From NCBI GenBank assembly GCA_002840275.1, contig PHAB01000001.1:186001-250000 (forward strand): DNA of 64,000 nt, read 5' to 3'. A model generated the notes under the pieces. The model ran no database searches, was not told where the DNA came from, and saw only the letters and a list, made by a program, of their open reading frames with translations. Origin of the DNA: Firmicutes bacterium HGW-Firmicutes-14 (GTDB taxonomy: Bacteria; Bacillota; Thermincolia; Thermincolales; UBA2595). Positions within the stretch are counted from its first letter, which is position 1. Each line of letters starts with the position of its first letter. Of this stretch, positions 1 through 8,413 are shown piece after piece. The translations under genes were made by a program, and so were the position numbers.

Positions 1-799
1 AATCCCCTTTGATTTCGAAGGACTGCATCTTCGCCCAGAACACATCATATGTCCCGCCGCCGGGAGCAGCCGTCCCCCCACCGGAATTGCCAATCACGGC
101 ATTATTCCTTGCCGCAGTCAAATCTACCTTGGCCTCACCGGCCGGAAATATCCACGAAACCAGCAGCAGGCATGAAGTAAGGGCAATGGCTGCCAGGACC
201 CACTTATTAACGGCAAATCCGGTTCCACTGATGTTCCTGGTCCTGGCATCGTCCTCCATTTGCAGAAAATAGACCTGGCTGCGCAGCCCGATACAAAAGA
301 TGAAGTTCAATACTATATATGTTACAACCCCCTGTCCGGAAGCAATAACTTCGACAGCCAGGAGGAGAATCCCGGCAAAAAGCATTTCTGATATGCTTTT
401 TCGTTCTATTATATAGCTTGTCACCAAAAAAACTATCAGGCCATAAAAACCAATGGTAAAAAAGCTGAAAGTAGCATAATAAACCTGCCCGATTGTGCCC
501 AGCGAAAAATCCGGCAGGCCAAAGAGTATTCCGCCGGCAAAGGACAGTTCACCGGGATGGTGGGTCCAGTTAAAGAACCAGGTAAACCCCAGATATAACA
601 AGATTGATGTGCCCGTGAGGACTTTACGCAATCGGGACGGCTGATAGTATTCCATAAAGACATGGACCAGGACAATAACAGAGATAATAGTAAAAGCCTG
701 TCCGCGCCCTATCCAGCCGAAAGCGTAAAATGTTGCCCGCCGAAGGGTTTCAAGGTAACCCAAGACCAAAAAAGGCAGAAACAAAGCCCTTTTTTCCAT
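1..799 (-). CDS. Transglutaminase-like (TgpA/DUF3488-type) membrane protein, N-terminal part
   Basis: A frame opens at ATG 799 and runs without a stop to the window edge (about 266 codons), so the gene is partial. The visible part is mostly hydrophobic: membrane segments lie near residues 35-50, 60-75, 100-125, 130-150, 155-175 and 205-225. After the last one comes a Gly/Ala-rich stretch that starts an extracytoplasmic domain. It begins 1 nt after the DUF58 gene, and the MoxR / DUF58 / multi-TM transglutaminase order is a standard three-gene operon in bacteria. The transglutaminase catalytic domain would lie beyond the window, so the family call rests on topology and context. Confidence 0.7.
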   Translation of the reverse strand, partial: MEKRALFLPFLVLGYLETLRRATFYAFGWIGRGQAFTIISVIVLVHVFMEYYQPSRLRKVLTGTSILLYLGFTWFFNWTHHPGELSFAGGILFGLPDFSLGTIGQVYYATFSFFTIGFYGLIVFLVTSYIIERKSISEMLFAGILLLAVEVIASGQGVVTYIVLNFIFCIGLRSQVYFLQMEDDARTRNISGTGFAVNKWVLAAIALTSCLLLVSWIFPAGEAKVDLTAARNNAVIGNSGGGTAAPGGGTYDVFWAKMQSFEIKGD

Positions 800-800
800 C

Positions 801-2033
801 CTATCCGGCTTCATATTCCAGCCCCCTAAACATAAGGCGTAGGTCAGTTTCCTTGTCTATCATAATAACAGGTATCCCGCTGCCCGCCAGGCGCTCAATA
901 CCCTCTTCCCGGGCTGCCTTGTAAGCTGCTTCTCCACTAAACGATTCAAGCCTGAATAGGAACACCGTGCTGCCGTATCCCCGTGCTCCGCGCCTCACAA
1001 GACCGTCTATAAAAGGTTCCTCCAACAACCCCGCAATTATGAAAATATGGGACTTCCTTGATAAAAGAGATGGTTCGTAATCAAATTCTTCCCGTTTAAG
1101 TTTAGTCACAGGCTGCACATTTACAAGAGTTTCAAGGATAAGGTTAAAATGGTTTTTGCCATACCCCACAGGAACAGTCTTATTTTCAGCGCCGGATACC
1201 ACTATTCCCGTCCCATACCCGCATTTCGCTCCCGCAGCCGCAAGAGATGCCGCAAGGGTTACTGATCTTTCCATGGTGCCGTCCGGGCCGCTCCCGGAAT
1301 GATGTTCTGTATGAGCATCAAGGAAAATAATGAACTCAAGGGTCTTCTGCTCCTGGAATTCTTTAACCAAAAGGCTCTGATACCTGGCTGATGCCTTCCA
1401 GTGAATCCTGGACATACCGTCACCCACGTCATATTTCCTCACACCTATAAAACCGCTTCCGGTCCTTCGCGGACGGAGGGAGGAAGGGGTGTCCCCCTGT
1501 TTTAACCCGATAATCCTCCCCAGGTCAGTACCCAGGTTTAATAATTCAGGCATTACTATCAACTCCAGGATTTCCCCGGAATTCCGCGAATTTGTGAAAA
1601 TGCCAAAAATGTCACCGGTCCGTATCAGCATGTTCCCCCAAAAAAAATGCCCCCTGAGCCTGCATTCCATTTCTTCGGACAGCGCCTTTTTCTCGTGGGG
1701 AGAAAGAGAAGTATTGTAACATATAAGATTATCCGGCAGGCAGAAGCTGTCAGGCATGTTGACCCAGCACTGGACCCACGGGACAGGCCATCCGGACAGG
1801 TTTTCAAATTCTACGGTCATCTTTACCTTAGACCCAACCTGGGCATTGACAGTTTCTGCATAACAGATAACCCGGACCTTGCCGGCATTGATGGCTGCCC
1901 ATATTAAACCGGTTGATAAAATGCCGAGACTTGTATAGAAGACCATGTAGGGTATTTTCCCCCCCACTATATAAGCGTAAAGAAAAGTCAAGGCCAACCA
2001 TATGAAAGCTTTTATCAGACCCAGCATATCCAT
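801..2033 (-). CDS. DUF58 (VWA-like) domain protein
   Basis: A 410-aa protein. Two N-terminal membrane segments (about residues 5-45) are followed by a beta-rich region and the DUF58 core. The DUF58 signature is clear around residues 185-215: an RRTGSG stretch, a R-K-Y-D-V-G-D motif and then IHWKASAR. Family members pair with MoxR AAA+ ATPases, and moxR lies immediately upstream here. The role is probably maturation or insertion of a metal-binding or membrane protein, but no substrate is evident. The ATG at 2033 has an AGGGG site about 9 nt upstream. The 16-nt end of moxR is copied between the two genes (see the repeat at 2051-2097). Confidence 0.88.
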   Translation of the reverse strand: MDMLGLIKAFIWLALTFLYAYIVGGKIPYMVFYTSLGILSTGLIWAAINAGKVRVICYAETVNAQVGSKVKMTVEFENLSGWPVPWVQCWVNMPDSFCLPDNLICYNTSLSPHEKKALSEEMECRLRGHFFWGNMLIRTGDIFGIFTNSRNSGEILELIVMPELLNLGTDLGRIIGLKQGDTPSSLRPRRTGSGFIGVRKYDVGDGMSRIHWKASARYQSLLVKEFQEQKTLEFIIFLDAHTEHHSGSGPDGTMERSVTLAASLAAAGAKCGYGTGIVVSGAENKTVPVGYGKNHFNLILETLVNVQPVTKLKREEFDYEPSLLSRKSHIFIIAGLLEEPFIDGLVRRGARGYGSTVFLFRLESFSGEAAYKAAREEGIERLAGSGIPVIMIDKETDLRLMFRGLEYEAG

Positions 2034-2050
2034 TAATCCACGCCCCTGTC

Positions 2051-2097
2051 ATACGTCAAGAGGTACAATCTCGCTCCTATTATACGTCAAGAGGTAC
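2051..2097. repeat. 16-bp perfect direct repeat at the moxR/DUF58 junction
   Basis: ATACGTCAAGAGGTAC occurs at 2051-2066 and 2082-2097, a period of 31 bp. The second copy contains the last codons and stop of moxR; the first lies in the spacer before the DUF58 start. It looks like a short tandem duplication of the moxR 3' end. Confidence 0.9.
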
Positions 2098-3015
2098 CTG
2101 ACCCAAAACCTCTTCAATTATTTCCTCGGCTTTCTTCCCTTTGAGGTGGGTTTCCGGCTTCAATACTATTCTGTGGGCTAAGGTAGGTAGTGCAAGAGCC
2201 TTAATATCATCGGGAATGACATAGTCCCGCCCGTTCAGCCCGGCTTTGGCCTTCCCGGTTTTCATCAGGGCGAGGGAACCACGGGGGCTGGCCCCCAGGG
2301 CTACGCCCGGATAACTCCTGGTTCCCTGGACGATCTTCACTATGTAGTCCTTCAGGGAATCGTCGATATGTATTTCTGCCACCTTTTCCTGCAGGTCCAG
2401 CAGGTCAGTTATATCAAATGCCTGCTCAATAATCCCAATAGGGTGTTTTTTTTCGAGGCGTTCCAGTATCTCAATCTCTTCATTGTAAGTCGGATACCCG
2501 AGGTGTGCCTTAATTAAAAACCTGTCCATCTGGGCTTCCGGCAGGGGAAAAGTTCCTTCATATTCTATAGGGTTTTGTGTGGCGAGGATCATAAATGGCC
2601 GGGGCAGTTTATAGGTCACACCGTCAACAGTAATCTGCTCCTCTTCCATACATTCCAACAGGCTGGCCTGGGTACGGGGGGATGTCCTGTTTATTTCATC
2701 GGCAAGGACAATTTGAGCCATGACCGGCCCTGCCCGGAACTCAAACTCATGAGTCTTCTGGTTAAATATAGATACCCCCAGAATATCAGATGGCAATAAA
2801 TCCGGTGTAAACTGAATCCTTTTAAAGGAACATCCGAGAGATTTAGCCAGGGTCCTTACCAGCATCGTTTTGCCCATCCCGGGGACATCTTCCAACAGCA
2901 TGTGCCCCTGGCAAAGCAGGGAAATTAAGATTAATTCCACTACATTTGACTTCCCGACAATTACTGCCTGGATGTTTTCCCTTAACTTTGCCGCCAGTTC
3001 CTGAATTCGTTTCAT
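2080..3015 (-). CDS. moxR: MoxR-family AAA+ ATPase
   Basis: A 311-aa ATPase. Walker A is GMGKT (about residue 45-50) in the typical MoxR context LLEDVPGMGKT. Walker B is LADEINR (about 100-107). The sensor region ATQNPIEYEGTFPLPEAQ is near-diagnostic of MoxR. I chose ATG 3015 because GGAGGGG lies 8 nt before it and the protein then starts at the usual KRIQEL helix. An upstream in-frame start at 3063 would add 16 residues without a better ribosome site. Its partners, DUF58 and transglutaminase-like, follow directly. MoxR proteins act as chaperone-like ATPases; the client here is unknown. Confidence 0.95.
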   Translation of the reverse strand: MKRIQELAAKLRENIQAVIVGKSNVVELILISLLCQGHMLLEDVPGMGKTMLVRTLAKSLGCSFKRIQFTPDLLPSDILGVSIFNQKTHEFEFRAGPVMAQIVLADEINRTSPRTQASLLECMEEEQITVDGVTYKLPRPFMILATQNPIEYEGTFPLPEAQMDRFLIKAHLGYPTYNEEIEILERLEKKHPIGIIEQAFDITDLLDLQEKVAEIHIDDSLKDYIVKIVQGTRSYPGVALGASPRGSLALMKTGKAKAGLNGRDYVIPDDIKALALPTLAHRIVLKPETHLKGKKAEEIIEEVLGQVPLDV

Positions 3016-3140
3016 ATATGCTTCCCCTCCGGGTAATTTATACTGATAACAAAATTTCGACATAATTCCATGAAATTCCTCTAATTTTCAGATTAGCCTG
3101 TACCAAAATTCACATTTCTTAAAATAAGTGAAGAATATAA

Positions 3141-3178
3141 ATAACAGGCTGCCTCACTGTATCCTGACAGCCTGTTAT
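3141..3178 (-). terminator. Hairpin terminator after the membrane-anchored protein gene
   Basis: An 11-bp stem (ATAACAGGCTG with CAGCCTGTTAT, 3141-3151 and 3168-3178) begins at the stop of the upstream minus-strand gene. The following tract is only moderately T-rich. Confidence 0.7.
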
Positions 3179-3879
3179 CAATTCTTGACCGGGGGCTGAA
3201 TCTCAATATCACCGTTATAGTTGTGAAATTCAACCACCAGTTTCAACTTATCTGAGGGATCGTTTTTGCTAACCGCCTCAGCCTCGGCCTTATGAATTCT
3301 CATAGGACGGGGTTCCACCCAGAACCTATACCGGAAATCTTTCCAGAGTACTTCCATGTACGGGTTATCAATGACCGGTAAGGAATTGTAAACCAGGAAT
3401 CTGTCCCCATCGATGTTTTCGGAGCCGGAAAACTCTGTGTCATTAAGTTCTTTAAAAGCAAAGTTAGCCAAAGGATTAAGTTCTCCCATGAAAATTTCCT
3501 GCTGATTCAGGTTATTGTCTGTTATCTTCACCCATTCCCCTGTCAGCTGATCCTTAGTATAAGTTGTTGAATCAATCTGATAAAAATCAATTTCTGAATC
3601 AAAAATCTGTCCCTTGATATGAATTCTATCCTGATTTTCTTTCCAGCCCTGTACCTGACTGACCACCTGTTCCCTGCCGTCGATAACTGTTGACATTTTG
3701 ATAGTATATTCATAGCTGCGGGCCTGCATCGTACTCCTCAGAGCTTTAATCACAGCATCCCGGGGAGGAACATCGGGTTCGGAAGGATACAAATAAAATC
3801 CTAAAAGGATAATACCTGCAAGGATTCCTGCGGCGACAGTAATCCATTTGGCTGATATGGGTTTCCCGCCAATTTTCAA
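3178..3879 (-). CDS. Membrane-anchored protein with LolA/LppX-like fold, unknown function
   Basis: A 233-aa protein starting at TTG 3879, with GGAGG about 8 nt upstream. A single N-terminal membrane anchor (about residues 10-30) is followed by an extracytoplasmic domain of alternating beta strands. This starts with a helix about mean residue 45 (ALRSTMQARSYEYTIKM) and repeats strands with Tyr/Ile/Lys alternation. The pattern resembles lipoprotein-carrier-like half-barrels (LolA/LppX), but there is no lipobox Cys, so it is an uncleaved anchor. It is a single-gene unit between a terminator downstream and a 340-bp non-coding gap upstream. Function is not recognised; the fold is an inference from the pattern. 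Confidence 0.75.
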   Translation of the reverse strand: MKIGGKPISAKWITVAAGILAGIILLGFYLYPSEPDVPPRDAVIKALRSTMQARSYEYTIKMSTVIDGREQVVSQVQGWKENQDRIHIKGQIFDSEIDFYQIDSTTYTKDQLTGEWVKITDNNLNQQEIFMGELNPLANFAFKELNDTEFSGSENIDGDRFLVYNSLPVIDNPYMEVLWKDFRYRFWVEPRPMRIHKAEAEAVSKNDPSDKLKLVVEFHNYNGDIEIQPPVKN

Positions 3880-4208
3880 TACCGTTCCCTCCTCCCTTCA
3901 TACAATATTTTTACTGTTTTCTATCTTAAAATATGCCATTTTTATCTCTCGATTTTTCCCTTACCTAAATTAATTCGAGATAAGCAACCGGTATACGGGT
4001 GTAATACGGCATTACTTGCTGTAGAAGGATTCGCCATTTCAAACTACACTCGTAGTTCATTGGACAGCCGTTTTCAACCGCTTAGCACCTAATTTCGACC
4101 ATTCGCGGGAAAACTAATTACTACAGATGTAGGATTTGCTAAACTTATAATCAAGAAAAGCCCTCTCCCCCCAAGGATTAAGGGCAGACTAGAACAAAAT
4201 ACACATAG
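3880..4208. other. Non-coding gap with no recognised feature
   Basis: About 330 bp with stops in all frames. The only structure I can see is a small hairpin GTAATACGGCATTAC near 4000. It should hold the promoter of the minus-strand gene below it, but no convincing -35/-10 pair stands out. Confidence 0.5.
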
Positions 4209-4236
4209 AAAACAAGGGACATCAGTCCCTTGTTTT
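4209..4236 (-). terminator. Intrinsic terminator after ogt
   Basis: A 12-bp perfect stem, AAAACAAGGGAC and GTCCCTTGTTTT with a 4-nt loop, overlaps the ogt stop codon. It ends in a T-rich 3' arm on the minus strand. Confidence 0.85.
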
Positions 4237-4761
4237 CTTTTCTGTTATAATATTAGCCCCCTCAACAGACAGTAAGCGGGCTTTCATTTCCAACGGAGCT
4301 CCCGTGAAGCCACCCAGGTTTCCGTTTTTACCTACAACCCGGTGGCAGGGTATAATTATGGGAATAGGGTTGGATGCCAATGCCCTGCCAACCGCACGGG
4401 CACTGTGGGGTGAACCTGTCAACCGTGCCACCTCACTATAACTTAAATATGAACCTGCCGGAATTTCCCGGACCACTTTAAGCACTCTTTTCTGAAAACC
4501 CGCTGACCATGACCAGTCAATATCACATATTATATCCCTGCACAATCCCCGAAAAAAAAGCTGCAGGTTTTTTTCGAGTTCTTTAAAGGCACTCCTGTTT
4601 AAGCGGGGAACAAACGGGATGCGGGACAGAAGTTTGTATTCAGCTTCTTCCGCCGTGTCCTGGGGTAAAACCGATGCGTAAATACCTTTTGGGGTGGAGA
4701 AAAGGGCCATCCAGCCAAAATCAGTGGCAAAAACCGTATATTCGCCCGGACACCGGTTCAT
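4222..4761 (-). CDS. ogt: Methylated-DNA--protein-cysteine methyltransferase
   Basis: A 179-aa suicide DNA repair enzyme that transfers the methyl group from O6-methylguanine to its own cysteine. The active-site motif PCHRVVG is present at about residues 138-144, followed by the expected LGGFTG and ALEMKARLL-like helix. The helix-turn-helix region YSEVARLTGSPHSARAVGRA, which binds DNA, lies about residues 105-125. Length is normal for the family. Its ATG overlaps the stop of the HD hydrolase gene by 4 nt (ATGA), so the two are translationally coupled. Confidence 0.95.
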   Translation of the reverse strand: MNRCPGEYTVFATDFGWMALFSTPKGIYASVLPQDTAEEAEYKLLSRIPFVPRLNRSAFKELEKNLQLFFRGLCRDIICDIDWSWSAGFQKRVLKVVREIPAGSYLSYSEVARLTGSPHSARAVGRALASNPIPIIIPCHRVVGKNGNLGGFTGAPLEMKARLLSVEGANIITEKKTRD

Positions 4762-5417
4762 AGGAACCTGGCCTCATTGATGAATAGCTCAAAGTCACAC
4801 CCAAGGGAGCTTGCTGCACGCCGGCAAAGCACCATTCTTGAAAGGAATATTTCAAAATATTCCATTACTGAACTGATAGCCAGGTCAATTGTAAGTTCCA
4901 TTGTTATTTTCCGAAGTTCAGAATCAACTTTAAGATCACTGTGTTCAACAGCATAATTCACCCTGTCCCTGGTGGTAAAAGATGAAAAATCTCTTTTCCG
5001 GACACGGGCCCTGTGCACATCCGCCTTATCAGAGATAATGACAGCTGCAGCAACACTGCTCACCGGGCTGCCGGTTTTCTCTTCATGGTTACCTATTGCA
5101 GATACGACAGTGGCTATTTCCTCGGGAGGCAGTCCCATATTGAGCAGAAATGTAAAAACCAGAACCGCACCTATCCTGCCATGGTCATAACGGTTAATAA
5201 CATTACCGATATCATGCAGGTATCCGGCCACTGCTGCAAGTTCGGCTTCCCGCCTTGGGAAAGCCAGTGCCTCCAAAATGTGCCGGCTGTTCCTGGCCAC
5301 AGTATTTGCATGTCCGTAATCATGGACTATTGCACCCATATGCCCAAGATAGGTATTGGTTTTTTGAAAGTACATATCTATTTCAGGGTCTGATTTGATA
5401 TTTTCAAGAGTAACCAA
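4758..5417 (-). CDS. HD-domain phosphohydrolase
   Basis: A 219-aa soluble protein. Its HD metal-binding residues are visible: H at YGHANTVARNSRHI, the HD pair in GYLHDIGN (about residues 65-70), H in DHGRIGA, and NHEEK followed by a D in SDKADVHR. It starts at TTG 5417 with AAGGAGG upstream. The C-terminal third is a helical domain without recognised motifs. The family hydrolyses phosphomonoesters or nucleotides; the substrate cannot be told from sequence. It is coupled to ogt, which may hint at nucleotide damage control. Confidence 0.85.
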   Translation of the reverse strand: MVTLENIKSDPEIDMYFQKTNTYLGHMGAIVHDYGHANTVARNSRHILEALAFPRREAELAAVAGYLHDIGNVINRYDHGRIGAVLVFTFLLNMGLPPEEIATVVSAIGNHEEKTGSPVSSVAAAVIISDKADVHRARVRKRDFSSFTTRDRVNYAVEHSDLKVDSELRKITMELTIDLAISSVMEYFEIFLSRMVLCRRAASSLGCDFELFINEARFL

Positions 5418-5507
5418 TTAAATCCTCCTTAATAGGAAGTTTTACATTATTACATATATTCTATATAACCCGATATTTAATGTCAAACCCCCTATATAAA
5501 AAAAACA

Positions 5508-5564
5508 GACCGGTATGCTCCTTCACTCCTGGCGGTTCAAGTCTGCCTGACAATCATACCGGTC
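5508..5564 (-). terminator. Intrinsic terminator, effective on both strands
   Basis: A 10-bp stem (GACCGGTATG and CATACCGGTC) with a long loop. It is followed on the minus strand by an 8-T tract (5498-5505) and on the plus strand by TTTTTT. It ends the small membrane protein gene that follows. Confidence 0.85.
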
Positions 5565-5576
5565 CGTATTTTTTAC

Positions 5577-5846
5577 TTATAAATTATGAAGATGGTATTT
5601 TTGCCGCCTGATACTCTTCTGGGTACTGTATAATCCTGAAGCCGACAGCCCCAAAGCCGACCCAATGATGATACTCTGTAAAACCGTCCAGCCGCCTGCT
5701 GTCAACCCGTAAGCAACACCAAGGGCAGTGCCGGCAGCCCATGCTGCTACCCCGGCATACCGGCTTTTTAACCCGGCTCTTTTTATCATCTGGACAAAAC
5801 CAATGATTAAAAGGGCAACCATGACGCCGTAAATTTCAATTGGCAC
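5577..5846 (-). CDS. Small membrane protein, holin-like
   Basis: An 89-aa protein with GTG start at 5846 and AAGGGGG upstream. It has an N-terminal membrane helix (about residues 6-22), then two further hydrophobic helices rich in Gly/Ala (about 30-47 and 55-75), and a basic tail ending KSIRRQKYHLHNL. The size and topology resemble phage-type holins and similar small Firmicute membrane proteins, but there is no lysin gene next to it. It is a single-gene unit with its own terminator. Function is not assigned. Confidence 0.7.
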   Translation of the reverse strand: MPIEIYGVMVALLIIGFVQMIKRAGLKSRYAGVAAWAAGTALGVAYGLTAGGWTVLQSIIIGSALGLSASGLYSTQKSIRRQKYHLHNL

Positions 5847-5955
5847 ATTTTTTCCCCCTTCCTGACACTAAACACTGTTATACTTAACCCCGATTTACTA
5901 CAGTTTATTATGGGACCGGGCAATTGGTTCACATAATAATGTCCGGGAAATATAA

Positions 5956-5979
5956 ACTCCCGCAATCTCTTGCGGGAGT
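5956..5979 (-). terminator. Intrinsic terminator after tRNA-Thr
   Basis: A 10-bp perfect stem ACTCCCGCAA / TTGCGGGAGT with a 4-nt loop, 13 nt past the tRNA 3' end on the minus strand and followed by TTTATATTT. Confidence 0.85.
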
Positions 5980-5991
5980 AATCTTTTCACA

Positions 5992-6066
5992 TGGAGCCGA
6001 AGAGGGGATTTGAACCCCCGGCCTACGCATTACGAGTGCGTTGCTCTGCCACTGAGCTACTTCGGC
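5992..6066 (-). tRNA. tRNA-Thr (anticodon CGT)
   Basis: Full cloverleaf on the minus strand. The acceptor stem is GCCGAAG/CTTCGGC. The D arm is GCTCAGTGGCAGAGC, the anticodon arm ACGCA-CTCGTAA-TGCGT, and the T arm GGGGG-TTCAAAT-CCCCT. The discriminator T and CCA are encoded. Anticodon CGT reads ACG. Confidence 0.97.
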
Positions 6067-6134
6067 AGTTTTGCTGCAAGAAATATTATAACAGACATTA
6101 ATCCCAATGGCAACACGCACAGTCACCTGAAATT

Positions 6135-7205
6135 TCAGCCGGTTGTTCCCTCGGTCTGCTCCCCATTCAGGATACCGGTTATAAATATGTCGGAACTCTT
6201 GGAAAGGTCAATCTCCTTCATATTATGCAGTTTGTTTAAATCGGTCCCATACATAACCCGGACAACCGGGCGGGTCTGATGACCCTTGTTCATATCAACC
6301 ACCACGCCCATTTCGCCGCTGCTGAGGGAAACCATTGTGCCCAGCGGGTATATTACGACATTTTCAAGGAACACATCCAGTATTTCCCTGTCAAACTGCC
6401 CGGTAGAATTAACTATAATTTCTACCGCCTGGTGAGGGAAAAATGCCTTTCTAAAGGGCCGGTTGGCCAACAGGGCATCAAATACGTCACATATTGCCAC
6501 TATCCGGGGGAACAGTCCAATTTCTCTGCCGGCCTTACCGGCCGGGTAACCTGACCCATCCAGCCTTTCGTGGTGCTGAAGGGCCGTTTGGGCAATAATA
6601 TCAGGAAACTGGTTACATGAACTAAGGATTTCATGCCCTAAGACAGTATGATTCTTTACTTTCTCAAATTCTTCAATCTCCAGAGGGCAGGTTTTATAAA
6701 GAATATCTCTTGGTATACCTGTCCTGCCCACATCGTGCAGTAAAGCTGCCAGTCCCAGGTTCTTCAGGTCCTCTTTCTTTAATTTCAGGAAAAGCCCCAA
6801 AATCAGTGAAAGCATACATACATTGACAGAGTGGGAAAACACATAAGAATCCAGACCTCTAACCTCTGTAATGTGCATCATCACACACCTGTTTTTTATC
6901 ACCCGGCGAAGTATTTTATTGACTGTACGCTGAATCACTCCCTGGTCCACCTGGCAGGTCAGTGTAAGGTCTCTGAAAATACTTCTAACTGTACCGGTTA
7001 TTTCCTTCCTGGTTATCTCCTTATACTTTCGGACATGGTCAGCATCATCCACATCGATTGATTTAATGCCCAGGTTTATAAGCTGGTTAACTTTACTCTC
7101 GTCAATTATGGTACCCGGCGCAAACAGGGCCTTGCCGTCCCCGGCACAGACCGTCCTGCCGATCACCATTCCCGTCTTAAGTTGTTTGACAGGTATTTTT
7201 CTCAT
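6135..7205 (-). CDS. HD-GYP domain protein, putative cyclic-di-GMP phosphodiesterase
   Basis: A 356-aa cytoplasmic protein. The N-terminal ~100 residues (KIPVKQLKTGMVIGRTV onward) form the small domain that often precedes HD-GYP. The HD-GYP core then shows HDVGRTGIP, the HTVLGHEIL helix, QHHERLDGSGYP and DVFDALLANRPFRK. All metal ligands and the GYP triplet are kept, so activity against c-di-GMP is likely. I prefer ATG 7205 (GGTGGG upstream) to an in-frame start 30 nt earlier. It has no membrane or receiver domain, so the input signal is unknown. Confidence 0.92.
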   Translation of the reverse strand: MRKIPVKQLKTGMVIGRTVCAGDGKALFAPGTIIDESKVNQLINLGIKSIDVDDADHVRKYKEITRKEITGTVRSIFRDLTLTCQVDQGVIQRTVNKILRRVIKNRCVMMHITEVRGLDSYVFSHSVNVCMLSLILGLFLKLKKEDLKNLGLAALLHDVGRTGIPRDILYKTCPLEIEEFEKVKNHTVLGHEILSSCNQFPDIIAQTALQHHERLDGSGYPAGKAGREIGLFPRIVAICDVFDALLANRPFRKAFFPHQAVEIIVNSTGQFDREILDVFLENVVIYPLGTMVSLSSGEMGVVVDMNKGHQTRPVVRVMYGTDLNKLHNMKEIDLSKSSDIFITGILNGEQTEGTTG

Positions 7206-7276
7206 GACTTCCCACCCATAAACGGTAATGAACATGGTATGGGATTAATTTCTGTTAATATACCAGAATTCCTTCT

Positions 7277-8212
7277 TTATGCCAAAGAATTCCCGGAAAA
7301 AACCGGTGTTGACAGATACCTTTCCCCGGTATCAGGCAGTATAGTAACAATTATCTTACCCCTGCTTTCCGGCCTCCGGGCAACCTCCATCGCTGCATAC
7401 AGGGCCGCTCCTGACGATATCCCCGCAAGAATTCCCTCCTCTCTGGCGAGACGGCGTGTGATACTGAAGGACTGTTCATTGGTCACAGTTATTATCTCAT
7501 CAATCAGCTCAGTCTGCAGGACTTCGGGGACAAACCCGGCCCCTATGCCCTGGATTTTATGCGGCCCCGGCTGTCCGCCGGAAAGGACCGGTGAATCGGC
7601 AGGTTCAACAGCAATAACCTTTAATTCTTTCTTCCTTTCTTTAAGGAATTTGCCTGCCCCCGTAACAGTGCCGCCCGTGCCAACTCCGGCGACAATGATA
7701 TCAACTTTGCCGTCAGTGTCCTCCCAAATTTCCTCACCGGTGGTAAGATAATGTATTTCGGGGTTTGCCGGATTGGCAAACTGCTGGGGAATAAAGGAAT
7801 CCTTGTATTCATCCGCCATCTCAAGGGCCCTGTCAACAGCCCCCTTCATTCCTTTTTCTCCCGGTGTAAGCACTATTTCGGCACCAAAAGCCTTCAGGAT
7901 ATTCCTCCTCTCAATACTCATAGTATCCGGCATTGTCAGGATAAGCCTGTATCCTTTGGCAGCAGCAATGTAAGCCAGGGCAATCCCGGTATTACCGCTT
8001 GTCGGCTCGATAATAACCGAGTCGGCTTTAAGCAGGCCTTTCTCTTCAGCCCTTTTGACCATATTGAGACCGATGCGGTCCTTGATACTTCCTCCCGGGT
8101 TAAATGATTCAAGTTTAAGCAAGATTTCAGCATCTGTTCCTTCAGCCATTTTGTTGAGTCTTAAAAGAGGCGTGTTTCCGATCAATTCATAAATATTTGC
8201 TATAACCTTCAA
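7277..8212 (-). CDS. cysK: Cysteine synthase (O-acetylserine sulfhydrylase)
   Basis: A 311-aa PLP enzyme that makes cysteine from O-acetylserine and sulfide. The PLP lysine is K44 in GGSIKDR. The phosphate and substrate loop TSGNTG is at residues 71-76, the GTGGT glycine loop near 175-180, and SSGA near 265. Length and motif order are those of CysK. It starts at TTG 8212 after GGGGGAA. A promoter is visible 65-95 nt upstream. It is monocistronic, with no serine acetyltransferase gene nearby. Confidence 0.95.
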   Translation of the reverse strand: MKVIANIYELIGNTPLLRLNKMAEGTDAEILLKLESFNPGGSIKDRIGLNMVKRAEEKGLLKADSVIIEPTSGNTGIALAYIAAAKGYRLILTMPDTMSIERRNILKAFGAEIVLTPGEKGMKGAVDRALEMADEYKDSFIPQQFANPANPEIHYLTTGEEIWEDTDGKVDIIVAGVGTGGTVTGAGKFLKERKKELKVIAVEPADSPVLSGGQPGPHKIQGIGAGFVPEVLQTELIDEIITVTNEQSFSITRRLAREEGILAGISSGAALYAAMEVARRPESRGKIIVTILPDTGERYLSTPVFSGNSLA

Positions 8213-8275
8213 TTTTTGTTCCCCCTTTTTATAGCGTAGTATTCCTACCTGAATAATAGGATTTAATTTATATCC

Positions 8276-8305
8276 AGTTTATCACTTCTCAAAAGGTGTT
8301 GTCAA
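8276..8305 (-). promoter_or_regulatory. Promoter of cysK
   Basis: On the minus strand TTGACA (8300-8305), an 18-bp spacer and TAAACT (8276-8281) form a good sigma-A promoter 65 nt upstream of the cysK start. Confidence 0.7.
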
Positions 8306-8413
8306 CAACAAGATGGGCTTCAGTCAAAGAACCCAAAATTTGTTTACCAAAGGAAGGTAAATCGGCTGAATATGACGAAACAGTTTATACTATGTACCTT
8401 GGAGGTGAACAAT

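Noticed and set aside
436-675. 79-aa minus-strand ORF inside the first gene
   Set aside because: It lies out of frame inside the transglutaminase-like membrane protein reading frame, which is open from 799 to the edge.
8213-8371. T-box or SAM riboswitch upstream of cysK
   Set aside because: The leader after the visible promoter is short, with no T-box motif or stacked stems.
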